Below, piece by piece: positions 20,195-28,715 of a DNA stretch of 64,000 nt. Source of the stretch: Sandaracinus sp. (GTDB lineage Bacteria > Myxococcota_A > Polyangia > Polyangiales > Houyiibacteriaceae); contig PABA01000050.1 in NCBI GenBank assembly GCA_002699025.1, forward strand, positions 159,757-223,756, read 5' to 3'. The first letter of the stretch is position 1, and each line of letters begins with the position of its first letter. The notes below the pieces were generated by a model. That model was given only the letters and a program-made list of their open reading frames with translations. It did no database searches and had not been told where the DNA came from. The position numbers and the translations under genes are program-made.

Positions 20195-21730
20195 CTACTC
20201 GGCCGCTGGGAGCCAGAGGCTGAAGGCCACGCCCTCCGTCGCCTCGTCCAGCACGGCGCGCCCGCCCTGATCGGAGACGAGGCGACGCACGACGGCGAGG
20301 CCGAGGCCCGTGCCCGACGGCTTGGTCGTGAAGAACGGCTCGAAGACGCGCGCGGCCACGTCCGGCTCGAGCGGCGGCCCGTCGTTGGCCACGGAGAGGC
20401 CGACCTCGTCCCCCTGACGCACCGCGGCGACGCGCACCGTGCCGCCCTCCCCGGCGTGCCCCATCGCGTTGTGGAGCAGGTGCGCGAGCGCCTGCCGCAG
20501 CAGGAGCGCGTCCGCCCGCACGCGCGCCTCGCCGACGTCCACGTCGAAGCGCACCCGCGCGCAGAGCTCCGGCGCCTCCGCCTGGAGCCCCTCGAGCGTG
20601 TGCCGCACGAGCGGGTCGAGCAGATGATCCCGCAGCCGCGGCTCGAGCGGCGCGGCGAAGTGCACGAGGTCGTTCACCAGCCGGTCGAGGCGCCGCGACT
20701 CCTCCTCGACCATGCCCATCAGATCGTCGACGCCCTCGCCGCGCTTCAGCCGGCGCCGCATCTGGCTCGTCGCCTGATAGAGCACCGCCAGCGGGTTGCG
20801 CACCTCGTGAGCGAGCTGCGCGGCCATCTGGCCGAGCGCCGCGTGACGCTCCTGCCGCGCCATCTCCTGCCCCAGCGCGCTGACCTGCTCGGCGGCGCTC
20901 ACCATGGCGGCGAAGAGCTGCACGGCGGCGAAGTCGCGCTCGGCGATGTGGCGCCCGGTGACGAGGAGCACGTAGGCGACCCGCTCGTCGACGAAGACCG
21001 GCGCCACGGCCCCGCGGGTCAGGCCGAGCTCGGACATCAGCCCCTCCGCGTCGACGTCGGCGGCCAGCTCGCGCAGGAGCTTGCTCCCCACCCGCGGCAT
21101 GTTCTCGATGAAGAGCCCCTCGCGCCCCGAGACCACGCTCGAGACGCGCTCCATGGCCTCGAGCGGGATGCGCCGCTCGGAGATCGGGGCGAGGAGCTTC
21201 TGGTGCTCGGCGAGCTGCGTCGCGTCCGCCGCCGTGAAGACCGAGTAGCGGAGCGAGACCTCCACCGCCGGTCCGTCGTCGTGGAGCTCCCAGAGCGCCA
21301 GGTTCCAGCCGAGCCCCTCGAAGATCGAGCGAGAGCCGGCGAGGAGCGCGTCGAGGCCGGTCATGGCGGCGCTCCGCCGGTCGACGTAGAGCGCGCTGAG
21401 CCGGCCGATCGTCGACCGGAGGTCGGCGGCCTCGGTCGCGTCCTGGCCGACGAGCACCACGCCGAGCTCGCTCACCCGGCCGACGCGCGCGTCGAGCGCG
21501 ACCCGGCGCCGTCCCCGGAGGACGAGCCGGAACACGTCTCCCTGCGCGCAGCTCCCATCGAGGAGCGCCGTGGGGAGGTCCTCGGCCAGCTCGTCGATGC
21601 GCCGCCCGACGAGCGCCCCCGCCGGGGCCCCGAGGAGCGCCCGCAGCGCCGCGTTGGCCGCCGCGACCTCACCGCCCGCGCGCACCACGAGCGCGGGATC
21701 GGGCAAAGCGTCGAAGACGGCGTCGAACAC
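20195..21730 (-). CDS. Orphan PAS-GAF sensor histidine kinase
   Basis: A 511-residue soluble histidine kinase. Residues about 1-100 form a PAS-like domain (LPDPALVVRAGGEVAAANAA), about 120-285 a GAF-like domain, then a HisKA dimerisation domain with the phospho-acceptor His308 in LAHEVRNPLA and a HATPase domain with N-box (LLHNAMGH) and G-box (SGTGLGLAVV). It belongs to the NtrB-like HisKA type. No response regulator is adjacent, so it is an orphan kinase. It has no membrane segment, which implies a cytoplasmic signal or a small ligand of the GAF/PAS part. Confidence 0.92.
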   Translation of the reverse strand: MFDAVFDALPDPALVVRAGGEVAAANAALRALLGAPAGALVGRRIDELAEDLPTALLDGSCAQGDVFRLVLRGRRRVALDARVGRVSELGVVLVGQDATEAADLRSTIGRLSALYVDRRSAAMTGLDALLAGSRSIFEGLGWNLALWELHDDGPAVEVSLRYSVFTAADATQLAEHQKLLAPISERRIPLEAMERVSSVVSGREGLFIENMPRVGSKLLRELAADVDAEGLMSELGLTRGAVAPVFVDERVAYVLLVTGRHIAERDFAAVQLFAAMVSAAEQVSALGQEMARQERHAALGQMAAQLAHEVRNPLAVLYQATSQMRRRLKRGEGVDDLMGMVEEESRRLDRLVNDLVHFAAPLEPRLRDHLLDPLVRHTLEGLQAEAPELCARVRFDVDVGEARVRADALLLRQALAHLLHNAMGHAGEGGTVRVAAVRQGDEVGLSVANDGPPLEPDVAARVFEPFFTTKPSGTGLGLAVVRRLVSDQGGRAVLDEATEGVAFSLWLPAAE

Positions 21731-21788
21731 GGAGGCCAGTCTCCCGAGGCTGGGCGCGCACGCAAGGCGAAAGCCCGGCCCGCGAGGG

Positions 21789-22406
21789 TCAACGCACGAA
21801 GGGGCCTCCGCCCGGCGGCGGACCGGCTCGATGCGGCGGCGGTCCAGGCGGCGGTCCAGGCGGCGACCCGGGCGGGGCCGCCGGTCGGCTCCGACGCTCG
21901 ACGATGGTCAGCACCAGGGCGGCGAGCCCGAGCAACCCGCTCCCGCAGCAGCTCCCGGCACAGGGGCCTCCCGCGAGGATCAGCGTCTGGTCGAAGAGCT
22001 CGGCGAAGACCATCACGACCAGGTCCATCGGGATGGACACGATCCAGAAGAGGCAGCCCGCCCACTCGTACTGCTCCCAGAGCCAGGTCGTGAAGGGCCA
22101 CTCCACCTCGAACATGCCCTCCGGGTCGATGGCCAGGGAGAGCGCGACGCCGACCGCCAGCGCGAAGACCAGCCCGACCGCCGCGATGGCCTGACCGGCG
22201 CGCCCCCCACGCGCCAGGAGCGCCGCGAGCCCGCCGAGCAGCGCGCCCGGGAGCACGCCGAAGCCCCCCGCGAGGAGCGCCGCGGCGGCGACGTCCGCGT
22301 CCTCCACCGGCCGGGAGGTGCGCACGGCGGGGAGGTGCACGGCGACCGAGGCGGCGAAGGCGAGCACGACCAGCGCCGTGATCGCGAGGAAGATGCCCCA
22401 GAGCAT
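21789..22406 (-). CDS. Small polytopic membrane protein with Pro-rich C-terminus
   Basis: A protein of about 205 residues with three or four hydrophobic segments: LWGIFLAITALVVLAFAAS, an Ala/Gly/Leu-rich pair in the middle, and a segment near LLGLAALVLTIVE. A Cys-containing loop (GGPCAGSCCGSG) lies before the last segment, and the C-terminus is a Pro/Gly tail (PPGSPPGPPPGPPPH). No family recognised. An in-frame GTG at 22451 would add 15 Pro-rich residues; neither start has a clear ribosome-binding site, so the start is uncertain. Confidence 0.65.
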   Translation of the reverse strand: MLWGIFLAITALVVLAFAASVAVHLPAVRTSRPVEDADVAAAALLAGGFGVLPGALLGGLAALLARGGRAGQAIAAVGLVFALAVGVALSLAIDPEGMFEVEWPFTTWLWEQYEWAGCLFWIVSIPMDLVVMVFAELFDQTLILAGGPCAGSCCGSGLLGLAALVLTIVERRSRPAAPPGSPPGPPPGPPPHRAGPPPGGGPFVR

Positions 22407-22694
22407 GGCGGACGGGGGCCGGTCCGGCGGCGAGGGCGCGGGGGGCTGCACGCAGCCAGTATGGTCCGTCGCTCGGGGCGGGCGAAGAAGCCTGCCGGCC
22501 GCCGGGCGGATCCCCCGCGAAGCGCTTGCGTGGCCGGCGCAAGCGCTGCGTCTCCCCGCCAGGCGCGACGCCACTCCCGGGGCCTCCCGACCCCGCTCGG
22601 CGCTCGCCGGAGCCGCCGGACCCCGCACCTCTTCAGGCCCGGTCGCCGAGAGGCCCAGGGAACGGAACGTGCAACTCACGCCCCAGGAGTCCTC

Positions 22695-23234
22695 ATGCCC
22701 CGCTTTCTCGCCCCCCTCCTCCTCGCCTCGTTCGCGCTCGGCGCCACCGCCCCGGCCTCCGCCCAGGACGGCCCCGACGAACCGCTCGTCCTGCTCATGG
22801 TGAGCCGGACCGACGCGGTGGACGAGACGGCGGTCGTCGACGCGCTCGGCCGGGAGGGCGTCCAGGCCGTGACGCTCGAGCATCCCCGCGCGCCCTACCT
22901 CGACGCCATCGTGCTCCTGGTCGAGGAGGACGGGCGGCGCGCGATGGCCTTCGTGCGCGGCGCCCGCGGCATCGAGCTCCGCATGCTCCGGGCCGGCGCG
23001 GGCGCGAGCCCCACGGACGCCGGCCGCTGGATCGCCGCGCCCCTCGCCGCCTTCATCCGCGCCGAGTGGCGACCGGCGCCGCTCCGGGAGGCCTGGGCCA
23101 GCAGCCAGAGCTGCGCCGAGCCCGCGCCGAACGACTTCATCGCGCGGGTGCGCGACGGCGTGGTCGATCCCTGGGCCTTCGTCGTCGTCGCCGAGCAGAT
23201 CGACGCCCCCGCCATCGCCGACCCCTGGCGCTAG
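22695..23234 (+). CDS. Exported protein of unknown function
   Basis: A 179-residue protein with a typical signal peptide (FLAPLLLASFALGATAPASA, cleavage after ASA). The mature part has an alternating hydrophobic pattern (EPLVLLMVSRTDAVDE, DAIVLLVEEDGRRAM) like an alpha/beta domain, and one Cys. A CAGGAG ribosome-binding site precedes the ATG at 22695. It is convergent with the TonB receptor gene. No function can be proposed. Confidence 0.75.
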   Translation: MPRFLAPLLLASFALGATAPASAQDGPDEPLVLLMVSRTDAVDETAVVDALGREGVQAVTLEHPRAPYLDAIVLLVEEDGRRAMAFVRGARGIELRMLRAGAGASPTDAGRWIAAPLAAFIRAEWRPAPLREAWASSQSCAEPAPNDFIARVRDGVVDPWAFVVVAEQIDAPAIADPWR

Positions 23235-23240
23235 CCGAGC

Positions 23241-23315
23241 GAGCGCTCCGAATGCGAGCGACGGCGAGCGCTCCGAATGCGAGCGACGGCGAGCGCTCCG
23301 AATGCGAGCGAGAAC
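23241..23315. repeat. Three tandem 25-base repeats
   Basis: Copies of GAGCGCTCCGAATGCGAGCG plus ACGGC begin at 23241, 23266 and 23291, exactly 25 bases apart, and fill the gap between the convergent exported-protein and TonB-receptor genes. Confidence 0.9.
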
Positions 23316-23333
23316 GAGCGAGAGCGGCGAGCG

Positions 23334-25967
23334 TCAGAAGTCGACCTTCACGCCCGCGTAGACCGTGAAGGGGCGCGTCGGCCGGGCGCCGAAGGGGCGG
23401 CGGCTGGCGATGGGCTGCTGGTTCAGGACGTTCTCGGCGCGCGTGTAGACGCGCAGGCGCTCGGTCGTCTGCCACCAGGCCACCACGTCGACCATCACGT
23501 AGTCGTCCGTGAAGACGCCCTCGTCGCCCTGCCCCGCCTCCTCGCGCATCTCGCCGACGTAGGTCGCCACGACGCGCCCCCCGGCGACCTCGTGCTCGAG
23601 GCCGGCCTGGAGCTGCCCCTGGTGCTCGGGCACGTAGGGCAGCGCGTCCCCCTCGCGCACATCGCCCCAGGTCGGGTCGCCGCTCGAGAAGGACGACTGG
23701 AAGCGCGAGCCCGTGTACGTGTAGGTCAGCCGGAGCGGGATGGCGAAGTCGCCGGCCTCGAAGGTCCAGCTCGCCACCGCCTCGACGCCCCAGACGAGCA
23801 CCTCGCCGCCCTCGAACTGCCGGTCGAGCACGCCGCTCGTGCAGCCGCTCGAGAAGGTGCAGGTGCCCGTGAGGTTCTGGTAGTCGTTCACGAAGCCCAC
23901 CAGCTCGAGGTGCCGCCCCCGCTCCCCGTCCTGGTAGCGCACGCCGGCCTCGTAGCTGATGCTCGTCTCTGGCTGCGGCGCCGCCTCGGGCTCGGCGGGC
24001 TCGGTGGGGCCGATGCTCAGCGAGACCGGCGAGAAGCCCCGGTGCACGCCCGCGAGCACGCTGAGGTGCTCGGCGATGCGGTAGTTGGCGCCGAGGCCCG
24101 GGAGCACCATCGCGTCGACCTGCGAGACCTCCCGATCGCCCGACTCGCCGCGCGTCTTCACGACCTCCGTGCGCACGCCCGGGCTGAGCGTGAGCCCCGC
24201 GACCTCGATGCCGTAGGTCAGGTAGCCGGCGAAGGCGAAGGCCCAGCTCAGGTTGTCCGTGACCAGGTTCGAGTCGCCGGTCGGCACGAGCTCCCCGCTC
24301 CGCATCAGGTGCTCGTACTCCGTGTGCTCGCGGCGCACCTCGTCCTGGTGGAAGCGGAGACCGACCTCGATGTCGTGGTCGACGACGCCGGTCTCGAAGT
24401 GGAGGCGCGCGCGCGTCTGGCCGCCCTGGGAGACGAAGCGCCGGGCGTTGTCGATCAGCCAGATGTTCTCCTCGGCCGAGGCGCTGTCCTCGACGCCACG
24501 GAGCACGTCGTAGAAGACGGCGCGCACGCCGGTCGGGCTGAGGAGCACCTCGCGCGGGGTCTGGCTCTGATCGCCGAAGCGGTTGAAGCGCAGCCAGGAG
24601 CGCTCGAGGTCGTGGCGGTAGACGTCCGTGACCATCTGGAAGCGCTCGCCGAGCTCGAGGCGCCAGGTGAGCTGCACCTGCGTGCGCCACCACTTCATGC
24701 GGTCGTCGGCGCTGGCGGCGTAGCGGCGGTTCGGGTCGGCCTCGAAGTCGGCGTCGCTGAGACCGAGGTAGGTCTCGTTGGAGCGCTCGCGCTGGAAGCC
24801 GAGCTTCAGCTCGAGGCGCTGGTAGAGGCGCTCGTCCGGGTCGGTCTGGAGGAAGCCGCGGAGCATGAAGTCGCTCCGGTGGAAGCCCGTGTCGCGGTTC
24901 GAAGAGTCGATCTCCTTGAAGCCGTCGGAGGCGACGTCGAGGGCCTCGAAGAGGAAGCCGCCCCAGCGGTTGGAGGCGCCGTAGTGGAGGTGGAGCTTGC
25001 GCGTGTTGTAGAGGCCCCAGCTGAGGTCCATGCCCCCCTCGGGGCGCGTCGGGATGGTGCGCGAGAGGAGGTTGAGGGCGCCGCCGATGGTCTGCGGGCC
25101 GTAGAGGAGGGCCGAGGGGCCCTTGAAGACCTCCACGCCGACCATCCGGGTCATGAGCGGGAAGTAGTAGGCGGCGGGGGCCGCGTAGGGGGCCGGCCCG
25201 AAGAGGACGCCGTCCTCCATGAGCGTGATCTTCTTGGAGCGCTCCGGGTTGCCGCCGCGGAGGCCGATGTTCGGGCGGAGGCCGAAGCCGTCCTCGGTGC
25301 GCACGTAGACGCCGGGGACCTGGAGGAGCACGGAGTGGGGGTCGTCGTACTCGAGCTGCTCGAGCTGCTCCTGCCCGAGGGTCTGGGCCGAGCCACCGAG
25401 GCGGAGCAGGTCCTCCTCCTGGTAGCCGACGACCACGACCTCGCGGAGCGTGAGGTCCTCCTCGTCGACGTCGTCTTCGCCCTCGTCCTCGTCCTCGTCG
25501 CCGGCGCCGGCGTCACCTTCGGCCTCGCCGGCCTCCCCCGCGGCGGCCTCCTCGAGGGAGGCGCCTTCGGCCTCCGCCTCCTCGATCTCCTCGAGCTCCT
25601 CCTCCGTGAGGACGAAGAGCTCCTCGTCCTCGGCGGGCGGCGGATCCTGGCCTGGAGGCGGCTCATCGTCCCCGGCGGGCGGCGGCTCCTCCACCGGCGC
25701 CTCGCTGGGCTCTCCGGCGGCCTCATCCTGCTCGCCCTCCGCCGGCGCCTCGCCCACCTCCGCGGGGACGTCCTCGGCCGGCGCGTCCCCCTCGACGGGC
25801 TCCTCGGCGGGCGCGTCACCTTCCGCGTCCTCGCTCGGTGTCTCGCCCTCCAGACCGGCGTCGCCGTCCGGCGCGCCCGCGTCCGGCGTGCCCGCGTCCG
25901 GCGTGCCCTGGGCCGACGCCACCCACGGCGCCATCACCAGCAGCGCCACCACCACCGTGCTTCTCAT
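23334..25967 (-). CDS. TonB-dependent outer membrane receptor
   Basis: An 877-residue outer-membrane receptor. After a signal peptide (VVVALLVMAPWVASA) comes an unusual acidic stretch of about 145 residues rich in Glu, Ala and Pro, starting with TPDAG repeats. The plug domain follows (EVVVVGYQEEDLL, DPHSVLLQVPGVYVRTEDG, LRGGNPERSKKITLMEDGV) and then a 22-strand-type barrel ending in Phe, as expected for BAM recognition. The overall pattern is closest to FecA-like ferric-siderophore or ferric-citrate receptors. Its ATG overlaps the stop of the HTTM gene (ATGA), so it is the last gene of the putative iron operon. The substrate is not determinable from sequence alone. Confidence 0.92.
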   Translation of the reverse strand: MRSTVVVALLVMAPWVASAQGTPDAGTPDAGAPDGDAGLEGETPSEDAEGDAPAEEPVEGDAPAEDVPAEVGEAPAEGEQDEAAGEPSEAPVEEPPPAGDDEPPPGQDPPPAEDEELFVLTEEELEEIEEAEAEGASLEEAAAGEAGEAEGDAGAGDEDEDEGEDDVDEEDLTLREVVVVGYQEEDLLRLGGSAQTLGQEQLEQLEYDDPHSVLLQVPGVYVRTEDGFGLRPNIGLRGGNPERSKKITLMEDGVLFGPAPYAAPAAYYFPLMTRMVGVEVFKGPSALLYGPQTIGGALNLLSRTIPTRPEGGMDLSWGLYNTRKLHLHYGASNRWGGFLFEALDVASDGFKEIDSSNRDTGFHRSDFMLRGFLQTDPDERLYQRLELKLGFQRERSNETYLGLSDADFEADPNRRYAASADDRMKWWRTQVQLTWRLELGERFQMVTDVYRHDLERSWLRFNRFGDQSQTPREVLLSPTGVRAVFYDVLRGVEDSASAEENIWLIDNARRFVSQGGQTRARLHFETGVVDHDIEVGLRFHQDEVRREHTEYEHLMRSGELVPTGDSNLVTDNLSWAFAFAGYLTYGIEVAGLTLSPGVRTEVVKTRGESGDREVSQVDAMVLPGLGANYRIAEHLSVLAGVHRGFSPVSLSIGPTEPAEPEAAPQPETSISYEAGVRYQDGERGRHLELVGFVNDYQNLTGTCTFSSGCTSGVLDRQFEGGEVLVWGVEAVASWTFEAGDFAIPLRLTYTYTGSRFQSSFSSGDPTWGDVREGDALPYVPEHQGQLQAGLEHEVAGGRVVATYVGEMREEAGQGDEGVFTDDYVMVDVVAWWQTTERLRVYTRAENVLNQQPIASRRPFGARPTRPFTVYAGVKVDF

Positions 25968-27406
25968 CGACTCTCTCCGTGCGCCCAGCGCACCGGGGCC
26001 TCGTCCGGCCCGGGAAGGATCCACTCGGCGGGCGCCAGCCCGTCCTCGACGGTCGCGAGGTCGACCTCCGGGTCGATCAGCCGCGCCATCGGCCGCCCGT
26101 TCAGCGAGGCCAGCGCGTCCACGCGCACCTCCACGCCCTCGCCGTGGCGCACCACGTACTCGTCCCGGATGTGGTGCGCGAGCTGGAGGATGAGGTCGGG
26201 CTGGCCGCTCATCTCCCGCTCTTGGTGCGGCGTGAGATAGCGGCTCGGCGGCACGCGCAGCTCCCGGCGCCGGCCGGGGACGCGCACCCGGTAGAGCACG
26301 CTGCCGTCCTTCTCCCGGCACATCACGCGCCAGCTCCAGCGCATCCCCTGCTCGTGCCAGAGCACGTCCCCGCCGTAGGCGTGGGCGCGGAGCGGCGCGA
26401 GGACCTGCACCGCCGCCACCAGCACCAGCCCACCGGCGAGCGCGAGCCGCGCCGGGCTCATGGCGGGGGCGCGCCTCGAGCCAGCCCCCGCCGCGGCGGC
26501 GCCCTCCGCGTCGCCCTTCGATGCGCGCTCATGGAAGCGCTTCATGAAGCGCTTGGCGAAGCGCCGCGGCCAGTCGGGGGCGAAGAAGACGGTCGCCGCC
26601 GCGCTCATGATCAGCGGGAACATCCCGATCGTGAAGAGCAGGTGCGTGCAGAGGTGGAAGACGAGCAAGAGCCCGTAGGCGGGCCCGCGCGTCCGGCGCC
26701 AGCTCAGCCAGAAGGGGATCGTCGTGTCGTAGAGGAAGCCCGCCCAGCTCATCACCAGCGGCGCCCACTCGTGCTGCACGAGCGCTCCGATGAGCGGCGC
26801 CTCCCCCCGCGAGCCGAGCCAGATCCCGAGCGGCTGCGCGTGGAGCAGCCAGTCCCCCGTGAGCTTCGCCAGCCCCGCGTAGAAGTAGACGACGCCCACC
26901 TGCAGCCGGAGCGCCCAGACCATCCAGCGGGGCAGCGTCCGCCGCGCGCCCCCGAAGAGGCGCCCGTCGAGCCCGCGCACGCGCCCGAGGGGCATGAGCG
27001 CCATCCAGAAGGCGAGCAGGCTGACCAGGTAGTAGTGGTTCAGGTAGTTGGTGACGTCGATCAGCTCGACGTACGTGAAGAGCAGGAAGTAGGCGACGAT
27101 GGCGACGCGGTAGAAGAGCCCCGCCGCGATCATCAGCCCGAGCACGGCGAGCGCGACGAAGGCCGCCTGCATCGCCGCCGGCGAGAGCACCTCCACCCAC
27201 TCGAAGCCCCAGTAGTGGAAGAAGAAGCGGGGCCGCTCGAAGAAGCGCTCGACCCAGCCGTTCGCGAGGAAGCGGACGGCGCCGACGAAGGCGAGGAGCC
27301 CGAAGAGCACGCGGAAGGCCACGAGCGAGCCCGGGGAGACCGGCGCGTGGGCCGCCTCCCAGAGCCGCGCGAGGCGACCGCTGTGCTCTCGGGCCGCCTC
27401 GCCCAT
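25964..27406 (-). CDS. HTTM (vitamin K-dependent gamma-carboxylase-like) membrane protein
   Basis: A 480-residue membrane protein with several hydrophobic helices in residues about 30-310 (LVAFRVLFGLLAFVGAVRFL, FVALAVLGLMIAAGLF, VVYFYAGLAKLTGDW) matching the HTTM domain. Bacterial HTTM proteins resemble the membrane part of vitamin K-dependent gamma-carboxylase. A further TM at about residue 340 precedes a soluble C-terminal domain (LWHEQGMRWSWRVMCREKDG). The start (27406) overlaps the imelysin stop and its stop overlaps the TonB receptor start, so it is coupled to both. HTTM genes next to imelysin and TonB receptors are a recurring arrangement in Bacteroidota; its chemical role there is unknown. 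Confidence 0.85.
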   Translation of the reverse strand: MGEAAREHSGRLARLWEAAHAPVSPGSLVAFRVLFGLLAFVGAVRFLANGWVERFFERPRFFFHYWGFEWVEVLSPAAMQAAFVALAVLGLMIAAGLFYRVAIVAYFLLFTYVELIDVTNYLNHYYLVSLLAFWMALMPLGRVRGLDGRLFGGARRTLPRWMVWALRLQVGVVYFYAGLAKLTGDWLLHAQPLGIWLGSRGEAPLIGALVQHEWAPLVMSWAGFLYDTTIPFWLSWRRTRGPAYGLLLVFHLCTHLLFTIGMFPLIMSAAATVFFAPDWPRRFAKRFMKRFHERASKGDAEGAAAAGAGSRRAPAMSPARLALAGGLVLVAAVQVLAPLRAHAYGGDVLWHEQGMRWSWRVMCREKDGSVLYRVRVPGRRRELRVPPSRYLTPHQEREMSGQPDLILQLAHHIRDEYVVRHGEGVEVRVDALASLNGRPMARLIDPEVDLATVEDGLAPAEWILPGPDEAPVRWAHGESR

Positions 27407-28623
27407 CAGTCGTTGTCGCCCTCGGCGCGCTGCGGCAGCTCGAGGTCGAGCACGCCGAGGAACTGCGTCTTCAGTAGATCGGTCAGGGCGCGGATGGCCT
27501 CGTAGAGCGGCATCAGCGCGTCCGGGTCGGCGGCCAGCGCCGTCGGCACGTCGCCCTCGATGGCGTCGGCCGTGGCGAGGGCCGCGTCGATGGCGGCGAG
27601 CATGTCCGTCGCGAGGGTCTCGGCGCCGTTCAGCACCAGCAGGTCGTCGAAGCCCGTGCCCGTCTCGCTGCCGGTGAACACGGCGCGGAAGCCGCGCAGG
27701 TTGTTGGCCACGTGCTCGATGGAGCGGTTCGCGTAGAGGGACTCGCGGAGCTCGGGGCAGACCTCGGCGACGCAGACGTCCGAGAGGCCGGCGGGCTCGG
27801 CGAGCTTCATGTCCTTGGTCTCCTTGTCGAGATAGAACATCGCGTCGCTGAGCGCGTTCAGGGCCTCCTGAGCCGTCGGGAAGAGCTCGCCGCCCTCGGT
27901 CATCTCCGCGAGGAAGCCCCCCTCCCAGCGGGCGAGGAGCGCGTCGGCGTCGCGGCGCACGAGCGCGGCCGCGGTGGCGGCGTAGGCGGCGCGGCGCGCG
28001 GGGAGCTCGGAGACGATGGGCGCCCAGAGCCCGTCGCGGTTGATGCTCGAGTTCGGCGCGCAGCCGTTGCCCTCGCCCTCGACGAAGAGGAGCGGCTCCA
28101 TCGCGTCGAGGCCCCGCACGTTGACGTTCTCCGCGGCGAAGGCGTCGACGTCGACGTAGGCCTCTTCGACGAGCTCCTGATCGACGCGGCAGCGGTTGAC
28201 GATCGGCCAGGAGTAGATGGCGTCGCGGAGGTCCTCGCCGCCGACGGTGACGTCCATGGCCCCGGCCGGGCCGACCTGCATGACCTCGGCGCGCTGCCAG
28301 AGATCGATGGCCCGGCGCCAGGCCTCCTGCGCGGCGGCCCGGTCGTCCTCGCTGCCCGAGTCGCGCCAGGTCGCGGTCGCGGTCTCCAGCTCGGCGGCGG
28401 CGGCGGCGAAGTCCCGGTAGGCGGGGACGATCACCTCGCTCGCGAGGGAGGCGACGGCCTCGGTCCGCGCCTGCGCCGCGGGGCCACCATCCGTCGGAGC
28501 GGACGGACCGCCATCGTCGCCGCCGCAGCCGATGACGAGCAGGATCGAGAGCAGAGGGGTCCGGAGACGCAGGCGCGCGGCGCGAGAACGGGGACCTCGA
28601 GGACGTTGCTCTTGAAAATGCAT
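27406..28623 (-). CDS. Imelysin-family lipoprotein
   Basis: A 405-residue lipoprotein (lipobox LLVIGC after a basic N-terminus). The body is the helical imelysin/M75 fold associated with iron uptake: YRDFAAAAAELETATATW, WQRAEVMQVGPAG, YSWPIVNRCRVDQELV and GLDAMEPLLFVEG. The canonical GxHxxE motif is replaced by G-L-D-A-M-E, so the metal-site His is Asp here, as in some IrpA-like relatives. The ATG at 28623 lies inside a Fur-like dyad. It is 92 bases downstream of the DUF4856 gene and coupled to the HTTM gene. It probably sits on the outer membrane handling ferric or haem iron, by family analogy. Confidence 0.87.
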   Translation of the reverse strand: MHFQEQRPRGPRSRAARLRLRTPLLSILLVIGCGGDDGGPSAPTDGGPAAQARTEAVASLASEVIVPAYRDFAAAAAELETATATWRDSGSEDDRAAAQEAWRRAIDLWQRAEVMQVGPAGAMDVTVGGEDLRDAIYSWPIVNRCRVDQELVEEAYVDVDAFAAENVNVRGLDAMEPLLFVEGEGNGCAPNSSINRDGLWAPIVSELPARRAAYAATAAALVRRDADALLARWEGGFLAEMTEGGELFPTAQEALNALSDAMFYLDKETKDMKLAEPAGLSDVCVAEVCPELRESLYANRSIEHVANNLRGFRAVFTGSETGTGFDDLLVLNGAETLATDMLAAIDAALATADAIEGDVPTALAADPDALMPLYEAIRALTDLLKTQFLGVLDLELPQRAEGDND

Positions 28624-28627
28624 TTCG
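28613..28627 (-). promoter_or_regulatory. Fur-like dyad at the imelysin start
   Basis: On the minus strand the sequence CGAAATGCATTTTCA is a 7-1-7 dyad and shares the ATTTTCA arm with the box upstream of the DUF4856 gene. It matches the Fur consensus only partly. Confidence 0.45.
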
Positions 28628-28715
28628 ATTTCTCCGCTCGAAGGAGTAGCGCCAACGGGCCCGGGTGGCCACCCGCGAGCGGGGGCTCTGCGGGCCCGCG
28701 GCGACGAGCTCCGGC

